Shown in pieces: positions 51,828-63,316 of a stretch of 64,000 nt of DNA. The notes beneath the pieces are model-generated. The model was not told the DNA's origin, did not search any database, and saw only the letters and a program-made list of their open reading frames with translations. The stretch spans positions 310,001 to 374,000 of the forward strand of contig JAHNUO010000017.1 in NCBI GenBank assembly GCA_019787685.1, read 5' to 3'. Made by a program: the position numbers and the translations under genes. This DNA comes from Chiua virens (taxonomy: Eukaryota; Basidiomycota; Agaricomycetes; Boletales; Boletaceae). Position 1 is the first letter of the stretch, and the number at the start of each line of letters is the position of its first letter.

Positions 51828-54070
51828 ATGTCCTCAGAAGAAGGTAAAATCGGCAGCGAGAAAAAGGGTGGGCTTCAAGGACAGCGCGTCTCCCAAGCGG
51901 ATGTGCACGACGTCTACGACGAGCCTACCATAGATCCGGTCTACCAAGCAAAGGCCCGGATCCTCAACGATGCACTGCAAGACATTGGCATGGGAAAATA
52001 CCAGGCAAGTTTCCGTTTGATTCAGCTTCTGAATCCACCGATTTTACCACTGCTTTGGGGCGTTAATTGACACTGGGCCTTTTAGTGGTTTTTATTTGTC
52101 GTCGCTGGTTTTGGTTGGCTATCGTGAGTGTCACGATATTGCAATTTGTCCGAGTCATCGTTGATATATCTCTGAATAACCAGGGATAACCTCTGGCCTG
52201 TAGGTATCCTTGGTACACTGGTGACGGCGTCATTGACTTGTATCGATCCGACCTCTAGGTCGTCACTGGTCTGATTCTCACTCCTGTGGTGTACGAATTC
52301 AACGTCGAAGGGCCGTACCTCAAGCTCGCGCAGAACATTGGGCTTCTTGTTGGAGCTGCATTTTGGGGTGTTGAGTCAGATGTTTGGGGTCGTCGGTGAA
52401 CTCTATTTGTGTTGCTGGATCGAATGTCGTCTAACGTTTACCTAGCTGGGCATTCAACTTGACACTCCTCATCACGGGAGTATTTGCAACTGCAGCTGGA
52501 GCCTCGCCTAACTATATCGCTCTCTGCTCGCTCGCAGCGGTTTGGTCAGTCGGTGTCGGTGGGAACTTGCCTGTTGACTCGGCAGTGTTTCTTGGTTAGT
52601 TTGATCACTTTTGTCTCACCTATGCAAACTAATACTCGCTTCCAGAGTTTGTTCCTGCATCGCATCAATACTTGCTCACAGTCCTCTCCATCTGGTGGGC
52701 TTTCGGACAGCTATTAGGAAGTTTGGTATGTGGTCACTTCGTCTCGAAGCAGATCTCGTCATGATCGTTCACGTAGGTCGCTTGGCCGCTCATATCCGAT
52801 TTCTCGTGCCCTGGTCCCCCTGCCCCTTGTCCTGCTTCCTCCAATCAAGGCTGGCGTTATTTCCTTTATGCTATGGGCGGTCTCATGCTGCTTCTGTGGA
52901 TCCTCCGATTCTTTGTATTCCACCTGTACGAAAGCCCAAAGTACCTCATGGGTCGTGGCAAGGATGAAGCGGCAGTCGAAATTATTCACAAGGTCGCCGC
53001 TTACAATGGCAAGACTAGCTCCCTCACTGTAGAGCAGCTCAAAGGCCCTGAAGGACTTGCAAGGGACTCGCCCGAAAGAGTGGCCGTGATGGATGTATCG
53101 GCAATGGGCGCTGTAAGGCGAAAAGTTGCCATATTTGATTCGAGTCACGTCAAACCCTTGTTTGCGACTCGGAAGTTGGCGTACTCGACTAGTTTGTTGA
53201 TTGTTTTGTGGGGTAAGTTATTATGTTCTACATCCCGTCCGGCTAAAGACGAATCATCATCGATACAGCGCTTATCGGTCTTGCTTTCCCATTGTAAGTT
53301 CAAGTACATCTGTAACATGCTCAGTACTCAGCTTTGCCTTAGGTACAATGGCTTCGTAACATACTAGTAAGTTGTATCAGTTATGTTTCGGAGCGCAGCA
53401 CGCTAACGGATTGCTCCCAGCCTCCAAACCAGGGGAGCCGATTTCGGCGACAGTTCCGTGTATATCACATACCGTAACGTGAGCTGTCTACGGACACGTA
53501 TCAATCAAGGTACTGACTCGAGTGCCAGCAAATTATTCTGAGCGTGATCGGCGTTCCCGGCGCGCTCGTGGCAGGGTATTGTGTCGAGTTGCCGCTCCTT
53601 GGACGGCGTGGTACCCTTTCGATATTCACAAGTACGTTCCATGTCAGGGGGCCCTGTCAAATTTTGCTCAATAAATGCGTAGTCCTCACGGGTGTGTTTA
53701 TCCTTGCATCGACGACGGCACGCACATCGGGCGCCTTGCTGGGGTGGAACTGTGCATACAGCTTTACAAGCAACATCATGTATGGCGTGTTGTACGCCGT
53801 TTCACCTGAGTTGTTCCCTACAAAAGACCGAGGAACAGGAAATGCCATCGTTGCGAGCGCGAATCGTGTATTTGGTATTATGGTGAGTAGTCTGCTCGAC
53901 GGACCGGTTGCGTTTGAAAACTTAAACGGGCTGTCTAGGCACCTATCATCGCGTTATACGCCAATTTGAATACGGCTGTGCCGATCTGGATCGCGGGTGC
54001 GATATTCCTTCTGGCTGGTCTGATTGCTCTCCTGCTGCCATTTGATCCTCGCGGAAAGGCATCTCTGTAG
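51828..54070 (+). CDS. MFS transporter, tandem copy B
   Basis: A paralogue of copy A with the same exon-intron plan, from MSSEEGKIGSEKK to DPRGKASL. Diagnostic segments: VVAGFGWLSDNLWP, VESDVWGRR, GGNLPVDSAVFL, LYESPKYLMGRGKDEAAVE, VELPLLGRRGTL and LPFDPRGKASL. All checked junctions keep frame, so it looks functional. Intron 1 again has a GC donor, here the stronger CAG|GCAAGT, and the 16-nt exon recurs at 52184-52199. It is a proton-coupled small-molecule transporter by fold; the substrate is unknown. Differences from copy A concentrate in the N-terminal tail and the central loop. Confidence 0.87.
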
Positions 54071-54260
54071 TTATGCAACTTAAATTTTCTTGATACCCAA
54101 GTACCCAACAAGATCCTACGTTGTAGTCGACGTGTATTTACGATCTTGCCATTTTGAGTCTTATCGGATCTTGCGACATTTTATCTTATCGGACGTGACT
54201 AAGCGCATAATAAAACATCATCGTCCAGTACCACCATTGACCAAATTATCGCCGGGGACA
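54071..54260. other. Intergenic between transporter B and NMD3
   Basis: Only 190 bp separate the stop of transporter B and the NMD3 start on the same strand, so it must hold the NMD3 promoter and 5' leader. Confidence 0.4.
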
Positions 54261-56232
54261 ATGGAATTCGTACCAGAGCCTGCTATTCACCGAGTTCTGT
54301 GCGCCGATTGCGGTGAGCCACTTTCGTCACCAAACCTCGGAGCCAGTCCATATTCTTACCCTAGCGATCAGGAACACCGATCGAGCCCAACTCAGCCAAT
54401 CTCTGTGTCGCTTGCCTACGAAATAGGTGGGTACACAGTATGTCAAGTACCGCAGAGCTGATGCGCGATCCATCCCAGCGTGGACATCACAGAAGGCATC
54501 CCTAAACAATGTATGTCCCCATCCGCCTTGGCGACCTCTCTCCGCTTGACAACCCTGTTTGTTCGCTGGCCAGCATCCGTCTCGTTTTGCCGCAACTGCG
54601 AGCGATTTTTTTCGCCGCCCTCAGCGTGGACGCTCGCACGTCCAGAATCACAGGAGTTGTTGGCACTGTGTTTGAAACGGCTCAAGGGGCTGAATAAGGT
54701 GCGCCTCACTGAGGCGCACTTCATCTGGACGGAGCCGCATTCGAAACGGCTACGGGTCTCGCTCACGATTCAAAAGGAGGTGTGTCTCCATATTCTCTGT
54801 CGAGAGCAACGTCACACCTCACCTCACAATGTCCCGTCTAGGTACTCACTGCGACCATCCTCGAGCAAGTTTTTGAGATCGAGTATCTTGTCCAACATAC
54901 CCAATGTCCCGACTGCACGAAACTCGCCGCGAAGAACACGTGGAAGGCACTCGTACAAGTACGTCAGAAAGTGACACACAAACGCACGTTCTTGTTTCTC
55001 GAGCAACTCATCCTCAAGCATGGCGCGCAAAAGGATACGGTGGGGGTCAAGGAAGTGAGGGATGGACTTGATTTCTTTTACAGTCAACGGAGCCATGCGA
55101 TAAGAATGGTCGAGTTTTTGGCGGGGGTCGTACCCGTGCGGTCAGTCTTTCATCTTTATCACCATCTGCACGTATGCCAGGGGAGCTCACATCGCGCGAT
55201 GGGTACAGATCAAAAGGATCCGAACAACTGTTGTCGACGGACACCCATTCGAATACAGCCAACTATAAATTCACCTACTCGGTCGAGATCGCGCCGATCT
55301 GCAAAGACGACCTTGTTTGTATTCCGCTCAAACAAGCACGGTCGCTATCCAACATCTCTCCGTTGACGATATGCACACGAGTTGGGTCATCCTTCCAGCT
55401 CCTGGACGTGAACACGCTCCAAGCGGTCGAAGTGAGCACACAGGTGTACTGGCGCGCTCCGTTTTCGTCCCTCGCGGGCCTCTCCGACCTCGTCGAGTTC
55501 ACGGTGCTGGACGTCGAGCCCATCGGAACACATCGCGGCCGTTGGGTACTCGCGGACGCCCAAATCGCACTGGCCGGCGCTTTCCGGAGCTCCAGGGGAC
55601 ATGGCGACGAGGACATGCTCATGGACCATGACACGGCAGGCGAGACGAGTCAGATATTGCATACCCGCACGCATCTTGGGGGGATCCTCCAACCGGGCGA
55701 CACGGCGATGGGTTACTACCTTACCGCGTCCAATTTCAACTCGGATGCGTATGCGACGTTGCCCGCGGAGCGTGTTCCGGACGTGATCCTCGTCAAGAAG
55801 GCATATCCGAATCGGAGGAAAAAAGGACGGACGCGGGCGTGGAAGTTGCGGAGTATTGCCAAGGAGGCAGGGGAGGAGGGGGAGACAGGTGCTGGGCGGG
55901 GTGTGGTTGGACGAATCGGCGGACGTGACCAGAAGAAGGTGGAGGAAGATTATGAAATATTTTTGAGAGAGTTGGAGGAGGATCCTGAGCTGAGGGCGAA
56001 CGTGAATCTGTACAAGGCCAGGGACGTGAAGATGCAGGACGTGAACGGGGGGAGGAAGAAGGGAGGGCAGTATGGGATGGACGTGGATCAGGTTGGACCT
56101 GGTGAGGAGGTGAGTGTGGAAGCAGGCGAAGCAGAAGCAGAAGAGGAAGGCGATTTCCCTGATGTCCAGCTAGAGGAGCTGTTGGAAGACTTTGACGAAA
56201 TGACGCTGGGTGAGGGCGAAAAGAGTAGTTAG
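54261..56232 (+). CDS. NMD3: 60S ribosomal subunit export adaptor Nmd3
   Basis: Six exons (54261-54312, 54372-54426, 54479-54510, 54574-54779, 54842-55140, 55209-56232) encode 555 residues. The N-terminus MEFVPEPAIHRVLCADCG with later ANLCVACLR and FCRNCERFF gives the CxxC zinc-binding region of Nmd3. It is followed by LLALCLKRLKGLNKVRLTEA, the conserved core (FLFLEQLILKHGAQ), NTANYKFTYSVEIAPICKDD, and a long acidic/basic C-terminal tail that in yeast carries the Crm1 export and import signals. Nmd3 binds late pre-60S particles and links them to Crm1 for nuclear export. All junctions keep frame. A perfect inverted repeat (GTGCGCCTCA C TGAGGCGCAC) lies inside exon 4. Confidence 0.93.
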
Positions 56233-57412
56233 ATGACGGTATCTTGTACTAGTAGTACGTAACCAAAAACTCAGACATCAGTAGTCGAGGCAAGGGGACT
56301 AGCCTGCGAGACAAGCGCTTTAGATACCTACTGAAATTTACTCTTCAACGTGCATTATGGTTACCAGTAGACAGTTCTATACGGGTAAGCATCGCGTGTG
56401 AAATGCAAGACCACCGCCTCTGAATCTGAACCGTTAGAACACAAAAGATGTTCAAAGCTGGTGTGTAAAACACCATTGTTATCCGATTCATCCACTTTAT
56501 TTCTTGATTTCGTTACGACAGGGTTTACAACGGAACCCCGCTGGAGTTCTCAAAACATCCTATGTTGGGCTCCACCTGTCTGGGTTCAAGGTTACGTCAC
56601 GGCCACTTGAATCGTATGCATCGTTGACGGAGTGGACAACTGACTATAGGATCAGTTTACGGGCTCGAAGGGCAGGATGTGTAAGGAACCATGTGCCAGT
56701 AAGTACGCAAATTCGTTTACTGCAAAGCAGAAGCCAGAGACATGATGTTGACCTCGCTGACACCGAGCAATGTCCTTCGTGTGAGGCTGCACCCTCGATG
56801 ATATAGCACGGGCTAGAGCAAGCTGTTAAGTTGCACCGGATCATCCGATGGAAACGTACGTCGCTGTGACAACCACATAATGCACCCATGCCGCGCAACC
56901 CAAGATAGTCACCTCAATTCCTAATCGGAGACGACTAACGCCAGCACCGCGGGAGAATGAATGAGCACCAAGTATCAGCAACACCACTCAGCTGGCAGCG
57001 AGCTCACCAACGTGACGTGATCTCGCGCAATCGCGACCACAGCCTGGGTCACGTAGAATATTGAATATCCACGACGTACCCGCGTCGTTGTCGATGGTCT
57101 TCCGATTGCAACCCAGTCGAAGCGTCCATCTTATTGACGTGTAGCATCGATTCGGTTTTGACGCTAGTGATAATCGCCGGGAACGAGATAACGCTGCGGC
57201 ATTCAAAGACATGCGATTAGCGGTAGCGCTGATTTAAGTGGTAGCCTATCGCTGCTGCGTCCGCAGTGTGATGATGACGTTAAGTATCGATAGCTTGCCA
57301 GTTGGACTTGGTGTTACGCAGCCGTCGACCTCCACTCGCGTAGTAACTCTGCTTGACACTCGAAATCTATCGAAACTTATCACGTTTTCCCTTACCATCC
57401 CCTCAATCTACG
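56233..57412. other. 1.2-kb intergenic region, nothing recognised
   Basis: Several short frames on both strands, none with family resemblance. No tRNA or repeat was identified. Confidence 0.4.
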
Positions 57413-58497
57413 ATGTCATTCGACACGAAGGTCTGGTTCAGTGAGCAACTTCTTAAAATACAATGTTTCTATGCTCACCTCATTCAGTCACCGGTTGCTC
57501 CTCAGGCTTGGGTCTTTGCATCACAAAGCACGCCTTGCAAAAGGGTGATAAAGTCGTCGCGACGCTACGCAAGCCTGAGATCCTTTCTGACTTGGCGGAA
57601 AAGTATCCCAAGACGCTCCTCGTCCTTGGGGTCGACGTCGCCAAGCCAGTGGAGGTGACTGCCGCTTTTGCGACGAGCAGGGAGAAGTTTGGTCGCATAG
57701 ATGTGGTCGTGAACAATGCCGGGCATGTTGTTTTAGCTGAAGTGGAAGGAACAACTGATAGCAATGCTCGAGGCTTATTTGACGTGAATTTCTGGGGCGC
57801 CTCGTATGTGAGCAGAGAGGCGGTCAGGTTCTTCCGTGAAGAAAATAAGCCGGTGGGGGGACGACTGCTTCAAATATCATCCGTGGTGGGAATAAAATCA
57901 CAGGCGGGTATGACGTACTATAGCGCTAGGTGAGTTATCCCTACAGTGTACACTGTATGATCATCGATACACATCCTTACTGTATAGCAAATTCGGTATG
58001 TCTCCTTGTGTAACATCGTCCGCTGGCAAAATCTTCGAAGGGACTGACAATTGGTGGGTAGCTCTAGAAGGCTTCAGCGAAGGTCTCGCAGATGAGCTTC
58101 ACCCTGATTGGAATATCAAGGCAAGTGGCTCGTAAATCATGCTAAGACCCAGTGTCGTTGATGTATGGCATGACAGGTAACCATCCTCGAACCGGGGCCA
58201 TTTCGCACGGACGTCGTCAAGAACTTCATAACCGTCCCAGTCCACCCTGCATACACTGATCCTTCGTCACCATCAATGAAATTGCGTGAAGCGGCCGTGA
58301 ATTCTGATGTGCTGCTCAACGGCGATCCCGTCAAGTTTGCAGAGGCCACCTACAAAGTCGCCTGCTTAGAGGATCCCCCTCGGAGGATGCCTCTCCACCC
58401 TTTGTGCATGGGTATTTTGCGAGAGAGGGGCAAGCACCTGGTCGAAACTGCAGACAAGTGGGAGTCGTGGTCGGAAGACCTGCTGATCAAGGACTAA
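57413..58497 (+). CDS. Short-chain dehydrogenase/reductase
   Basis: Five exons (57413-57440, 57488-57929, 57988-57995, 58062-58120, 58177-58497) give 285 residues. Seen: the Rossmann nucleotide-binding motif TGCSSGLG near residue 12, an Asp-Val after the fourth strand, the NNAG motif (VVVNNAGHV), the catalytic Ser (QISSVVG) and the YSASK active site, followed by EPGPFRTDV. This is a classical NAD(P)H-dependent oxidoreductase of the kind acting on ketones, retinoids or steroids; the substrate is unknown. Exon 3 is only 8 nt (CAAATTCG) and supplies the catalytic Lys. Intron 4 is GC-AG (AAG|GCAAGT). Every junction keeps frame, which strongly supports this unusual structure. Confidence 0.88.
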
Positions 58498-58746
58498 AGG
58501 TTTAAAGTTTAAATATCAGTTGCAACTTGAAGCTCGAAGAAGCAAACAAAGTGAGTGGAGCTCCAACGTCGTCGCGTCAACACTCACCTAATATTGTCGC
58601 TATCCGACTTCTTTGTAAAAAGTGTGTCGCTCATAAATTGGTTGTTGTTCCTCGTGTATGTATGCAGCGCGCAAAACTTCCAAGTCACACTATGATTGCA
58701 ACATCTTACATTGTTACAAACCTGTCCACCCTTTTTCTCGGCCGTA
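58498..58746. other. Intergenic
   Basis: 3' flank of the dehydrogenase gene; nothing recognised. Confidence 0.3.
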
Positions 58747-59070
58747 GGTGATACATCGTCAGCTGATAAACCCTCTCTCCCACTGTACTGCGCTCGATTA
58801 TCTTGCTCTCGCAGTGGACTTGCAGACATTGATCAATCGCTTTTTGGGATTCCAATGCCACCGATCCCTGTCGGGATGCCAATTTCATCGCATTGTCGAT
58901 TTGCCATCCGCCTGCAATCATAACTTTTTGAATGTCTGTCCCAGGTTCTGGGTCTCATCATTTTAGGACGCCGAAACAGACGAAGAGTTGCTGTACTCGG
59001 TGGGATCGGAAGAAGTAAACAAGCTGTTGCTGGCGGGATCACGCGACGCGCCTGCACCTGACATAATGAG
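58747..59070 (+). pseudogene. F-box family C-terminal fragment
   Basis: The plus strand reads LDYLALAVDLQTLINRFLGF and later DAETDEELLYSVGSEEVNKL. These correspond to the late leucine-rich segment and the acidic tail of the intact genes, with a stop between them. It most resembles the pseudogene at 9.9-11.4 kb. Confidence 0.6.
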
Positions 59071-59270
59071 CAACCGATCACTGACACCGCTGTCAAACTG
59101 TAACAAAAAGCCTCAGGCTGATTCGGAGTGTTGTGCTGCATGGGGCACAAGGTTAGGACTTGTACGTATCACCCCGTGAAATGTCAGTTGCCTGCAGTTG
59201 TCGATATTTCCGACCAATTGAGCATAAATATTTTGATGGATTCCAACTCGTTTCATGACTTGCACTGAAA

Positions 59271-60933
59271 TCACACAACGATATCTCTGTTAGCTCTATA
59301 TACTACTCCCCGTTCCTGTGCCCTCACCGCCAAGAACCCAGGCAAAAATTCATCCACTCTTTCCCATCTCCTCTGGTAGCAGTCCTCCGGGTCATTGATG
59401 TCCAATCGAGTCGCTTGCTCATTCTCCGCATCCCAGAACGATGTAATAGAACATGACTTGGTGCAGATTTCGCTTAAAAATGCTGCGATCGAGGCCGGGT
59501 ACTCAATCGTGGATGAGACAAAGTTAGCATTCCGACAGTAGCTGGTGACCTCGTGGGCTGGTCGCGACCGTGGTATGAAGGAAGGCGGTGTGTCGACCTC
59601 ACTGAAGTCCACGGCAAGAGCAAAATCGGTGAGTGACACGCAGCGGGTGAGGAGTGTGATCAGTCCCCGGTGCGTCACGCCCGACTCTATTCCCCACCCG
59701 AGTAACGCATTCAAAGAGAGTTTGGTTAGCTTTGGCCAGTGCTTTGTCAGAGCGTCGATTGCGTCGTCGTTCAAGTCGATGTCGCATGTGACATCGAGTA
59801 TGAAGGATGTCACGTTAGGGAGCGCGAGAAGTGGTCTGAATGTGATCAAGGAAATTTCCGGTCGATTCCCACCTTCGTCAAGCATGGTCAATGAGATGTG
59901 GGAGAGCCGCTCTGAACCACAAGCGTTGACCAACGTCAAGAAAAAAAGATCAAGCATGTCTGGGGTAGGTGGCATATCCAAGATGAATGACACCTCTCGC
60001 GGGCTGAACCGCATGACCTCCAAGATGGATGTCAAGGTTGATAATTCTTCGCCACCAAGATCCAACGTCAAGGACTCGAGAGATGGAAATGTAGGAGGTG
60101 CCAGATAGGGTCTTACTTTCTCCAACTGGAGATTATCTTTGAGTTTCCCCGAGAGCTCGACTAGAGAGGGAAAATTGGATAAGGTGACGATTGCAGCTTC
60201 GTTGAGTGTATGGCATTCGAGTGATTTCAAGGAACGCAGACGTGTGAGTGTCCCCGACGAAATCCCATTAGGCTCGGAAAAGATTGGGAATTCGTCATCT
60301 TGAATACAGAAGCTTTTCAACAACGGGCATCTGGTGATTAGGTCTATAGTTTCTGGTGACCGCAGGGCAAAAGATGGTAACGAGAGGTCGACCAGAGAAC
60401 AGGGAAGAAGTGACTGAAGAAGTGGCGTATATGTGTCATCTGACTCTGTCCAGACGAGGGTTTTGAGCTTTGGGACAAGCGGACCGTTGCCTGGGGGTCG
60501 GGAGAGCGCAGTGATGATATCAATGTCTAGAGACAAGGGATCCAGGTCACACACAACATAGTAGTTATGTTCTAGAGCAGAGGATAAGGACCGTATGCGC
60601 GATGAGCATCTGAAGAAAATCTCCCAGTCGCTACTGGACATGGCTCGTTGGAATATCTGAGTCACAGATCAGTGGGTAGGTCACTTTATGAACTAGAAAT
60701 TGGAAACATACTATTTTTCTAGTGTGCCGCGGGATCTTCCATAAGTCCGTTGGAAGACATCGGATGAGATACCTGATTGAAGGCAGAGTCTCCCACAAGA
60801 TATCCAGAGCAGCGTTATTGAACGTTCGACAAGTACGCGCAAGCCTGGCTAATATGGCCTTTCCACGGTATTCACCTTGGACTTCGCGGAAGATGGCATG
60901 TTGCACCTCGACAATGGTCAAGCATCGGTGCAT
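59271..60933 (-). CDS. F-box/LRR-like protein, intact
   Basis: Exon 1 (60933-60712) and exon 2 (60656-59271) are joined by a 55-nt phase-0 GT-AG intron and encode 535 residues. The N-terminus MHRCLTIVEVQHAIFREV and LARLARTCRTFNNAALDILW form the F-box-like region. Leucine-rich segments follow (FPSLESLTLDLGGEELSTLT; MPPTPDMLDLFFLTLVNACG), then a tail ending LPGFLAVRAQ. It is close in sequence and in intron position to the intact gene at 29.1 kb. The likely role is substrate selection for an SCF ubiquitin ligase, by analogy only. Confidence 0.8.
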
Positions 60934-61447
60934 CTTCCGCACGATAAGGGTGGTGCAGTTCCAAACGTTCAAGTTAACGTTTAAGACTCAAACAGCTAGT
61001 AGCCTCGTTTTGTCGCCAAATAGATCTCAACAAAGCATTCGTTATCAATAGTTCCTGTACACATGTTACCAAGCGTAAGTCCAGAAATCTTGATGCCCTC
61101 GCGAGTACTTGATGACAATGTTGAGGGCAGCTGTAATCTCACTTTTGAGAACCGGCTTGGGGACGGCATGAATTGCCCGGTAGGTGACATTACACGAAGG
61201 TGACTAAGGGAAACTCTTTCCGAAATTCATATATATTTGATGTAATGCATGTCAGCAAAAGGCCAAAAGGCTTCCCAAATACAGCGACAGACAGAGGATA
61301 CAAAGGACTACTAATTGGGATGAGTGGACAGCCTGAAAAGAGATTCGAACCGGTTGACATTATTGGGATCAAACCTTGAAGAAATTGATGAAAAGTACTT
61401 TGATAATTGCAAACTGGAAAAGAGAAGAAAGACATTCAAGATTCCGT
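60934..61447. other. Intergenic, nothing recognised
   Basis: Contains the promoter side of the F-box gene. A GGTTCGAATCT string on the minus strand near 61345 lacks a partner A box or cloverleaf and is not a tRNA. Confidence 0.35.
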
Positions 61448-62677
61448 TCATCTGACAGTCTGAGTCCTACTCCAGACAATGGCCTCAGGGTTCCGGATAG
61501 AATCAGAAAAGTGCTGGTTATGTCCAACGAGGTGACGACCTACGGCATGTATCTCGATCCCAGTTGCGGCAAGGATCTCAGACTCCCGAACGAGATGATC
61601 CTTGGTCGTTTCACCGAATTCAAGAAACTGATTCGTGTCCGGTGGTAGACGGGCCCACGCCAAAGCAAGTGAGGTAAGTGATGCGCAAGTCGTCGAATTT
61701 AGCAAAATCAGAGAGGCGTAGATATTTTTATGTGCGGCCCGGAGACGGATAGCTTTATCGTACTCAATGACCCGATCATGGAAAGAGGGGTGAATGGTGG
61801 CGAAGGGGTTCGAAATATATGTTTGGTAGGCGACGTATTCAGAGTAGCGTCCAGGCAGAGCGAAGGCGGTTGCCTGAATGGTTTTTCCAAAGGCGATGAT
61901 CCAATCTCCGTGTGAGGAGACAGAGGTTGGGCACTTGGGCTCAGAGAGCTGCTGCAGATCGTGAGTTTGGTGCCAGTGGGCTTCGACGCTGGATGAATAA
62001 TGGGCCCGGAGAACTCTGGAGAGATCGACGGCGTTTGCGTTGACAATGTTGAGCCACTGGTCTGCGGGAAAATCGGGACATCCAGGCGTGATAAGAATAC
62101 TTCGCACGACTTGGGTCGGATCTTTGGCCCAGTCCTCGAGCAGGAGCAGCGTGTGTTGGAGCTCTGGTTCGAGCTGAGACCGGAGGACCGAGTCAGTTCC
62201 CTTCCAGGGGAAGTGATCCTCATTAACAGTGAACCGCCCTCGTTTTGTAGGTACGCTCCTTGCTTTTTCCGTAGAGAAAGAAGCTCGCCGTCTGACTGAT
62301 CCTCGTGCCAATTCGCCGCTACTGATTCGTTGCCCTGAAGGGCCATCGTCATAATCACCTGGTCCAGAAGGGAACGACGGGAGCGATCTCCCGAGAATCC
62401 CTGTTTCGCTATGATTTGCCTGCCGTGAGTCGTCAATCTCATCAAGCATCGAGATGTAGGCGGGAAGTGCTTGGATGAGGTCCTCGGTGGTGACTACAAC
62501 TCCTCCCTCAAAAAGGACTTCCTGGATCTTGAGGATTGCTCCTGCTTTGGTGATCTTGGAGTGCTTGTACCGCTGAACAACGGCGAGAGCCCGTTGGTGT
62601 CCTGTTTCCTCTTGCAACCCCTTCCTATGTTGATATGAGGCGGCCCTGTTCTCAATTTCTGGGCCATTTTCGGACAT
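61448..62677 (-). CDS. Mobile-element-associated ORF (gag-like, solitary)
   Basis: A single 409-codon exon, unusual among the spliced genes here. It starts MSENGPEIENRAASYQHRKG. An N-terminal helical part (YKHSKITKAGAILKIQEVL) and a Ser-rich linker precede a core with FPADQWLNIVNANAVDLSRV, SSHGDWIIAFGKTIQATAFA and HDRVIEYDKAIRLRAAHKN. I recall this core, with the SHGDW and YDKAI motifs, from many repeated Agaricomycete proteins encoded beside reverse transcriptase or recombinase ORFs. Neither enzyme nor a CCCH finger tail is visible here. It is either a solitary element ORF or a domesticated copy. The mobile-element link is recollection, not a search result. Confidence 0.55.
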   Translation of the reverse strand: MSENGPEIENRAASYQHRKGLQEETGHQRALAVVQRYKHSKITKAGAILKIQEVLFEGGVVVTTEDLIQALPAYISMLDEIDDSRQANHSETGILGRSLPSFPSGPGDYDDGPSGQRISSGELARGSVRRRASFSTEKARSVPTKRGRFTVNEDHFPWKGTDSVLRSQLEPELQHTLLLLEDWAKDPTQVVRSILITPGCPDFPADQWLNIVNANAVDLSRVLRAHYSSSVEAHWHQTHDLQQLSEPKCPTSVSSHGDWIIAFGKTIQATAFALPGRYSEYVAYQTYISNPFATIHPSFHDRVIEYDKAIRLRAAHKNIYASLILLNSTTCASLTSLALAWARLPPDTNQFLEFGETTKDHLVRESEILAATGIEIHAVGRHLVGHNQHFSDSIRNPEAIVWSRTQTVR

Positions 62678-63316
62678 GATGACGCGATGATAGGTGAAAG
62701 GTGAAGCCGTTCACTGGCAATGACGGGTGTGACAAGACTTGTGAGAAGGCAATAGGAAAGGAACGGCCTGAAAAAACCTGGCACCACGTGTCGTGCCCCT
62801 CTTGATCGAGTGGAGCCTGTTGAGGCAGGTATCATTGAGCCGCAGCTATTACGATCAGGCACCATACTTCTGTGGTTCGTCTGAGATCGTCGTCGGTGAT
62901 CCCGGCGAGACGGTAAATTCCGGCCCGGTTGACCGGTGTCAATGACCTTGTGCTACAACGGCGCCACATGTCTCTCGCTTTTCTGAGAATGTTCTTTATC
63001 CTCAAACGATCATGTGAATCGGACACGTTGAATGGCGTCGGTAGGACCGTTCCCGCCGTAACTCGGACCCGCTTCAAGTTGTTGCCTATTTACTTCTACG
63101 CCACCACTTCCAACTTCCGAGTCGAGGTAACACTTTAGAAGGTCGAGCTCAGCTTGGCTGGAAATTAGAATCCAATTGGGCCTCATATGATTGACAATAT
63201 TTATAATGTGTAATACGTGTATGTTTATTTCAGGACTTTCCATTCCGCCGCAAGCATGAGACTGGAAGGTGTCACAGATAGCGACACGATGGCCAACCAA
63301 GATCCCATAGGCCCTC
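62678..63316. other. Intergenic, nothing recognised
   Basis: Short frames only; the minus-strand run at 62832-63077 has no recognisable motif. Confidence 0.35.

Noticed and set aside
61320..61360. Possible tRNA B box (GGTTCGAATCT on the minus strand)
   Set aside because: No A box at the right distance and no cloverleaf stems.
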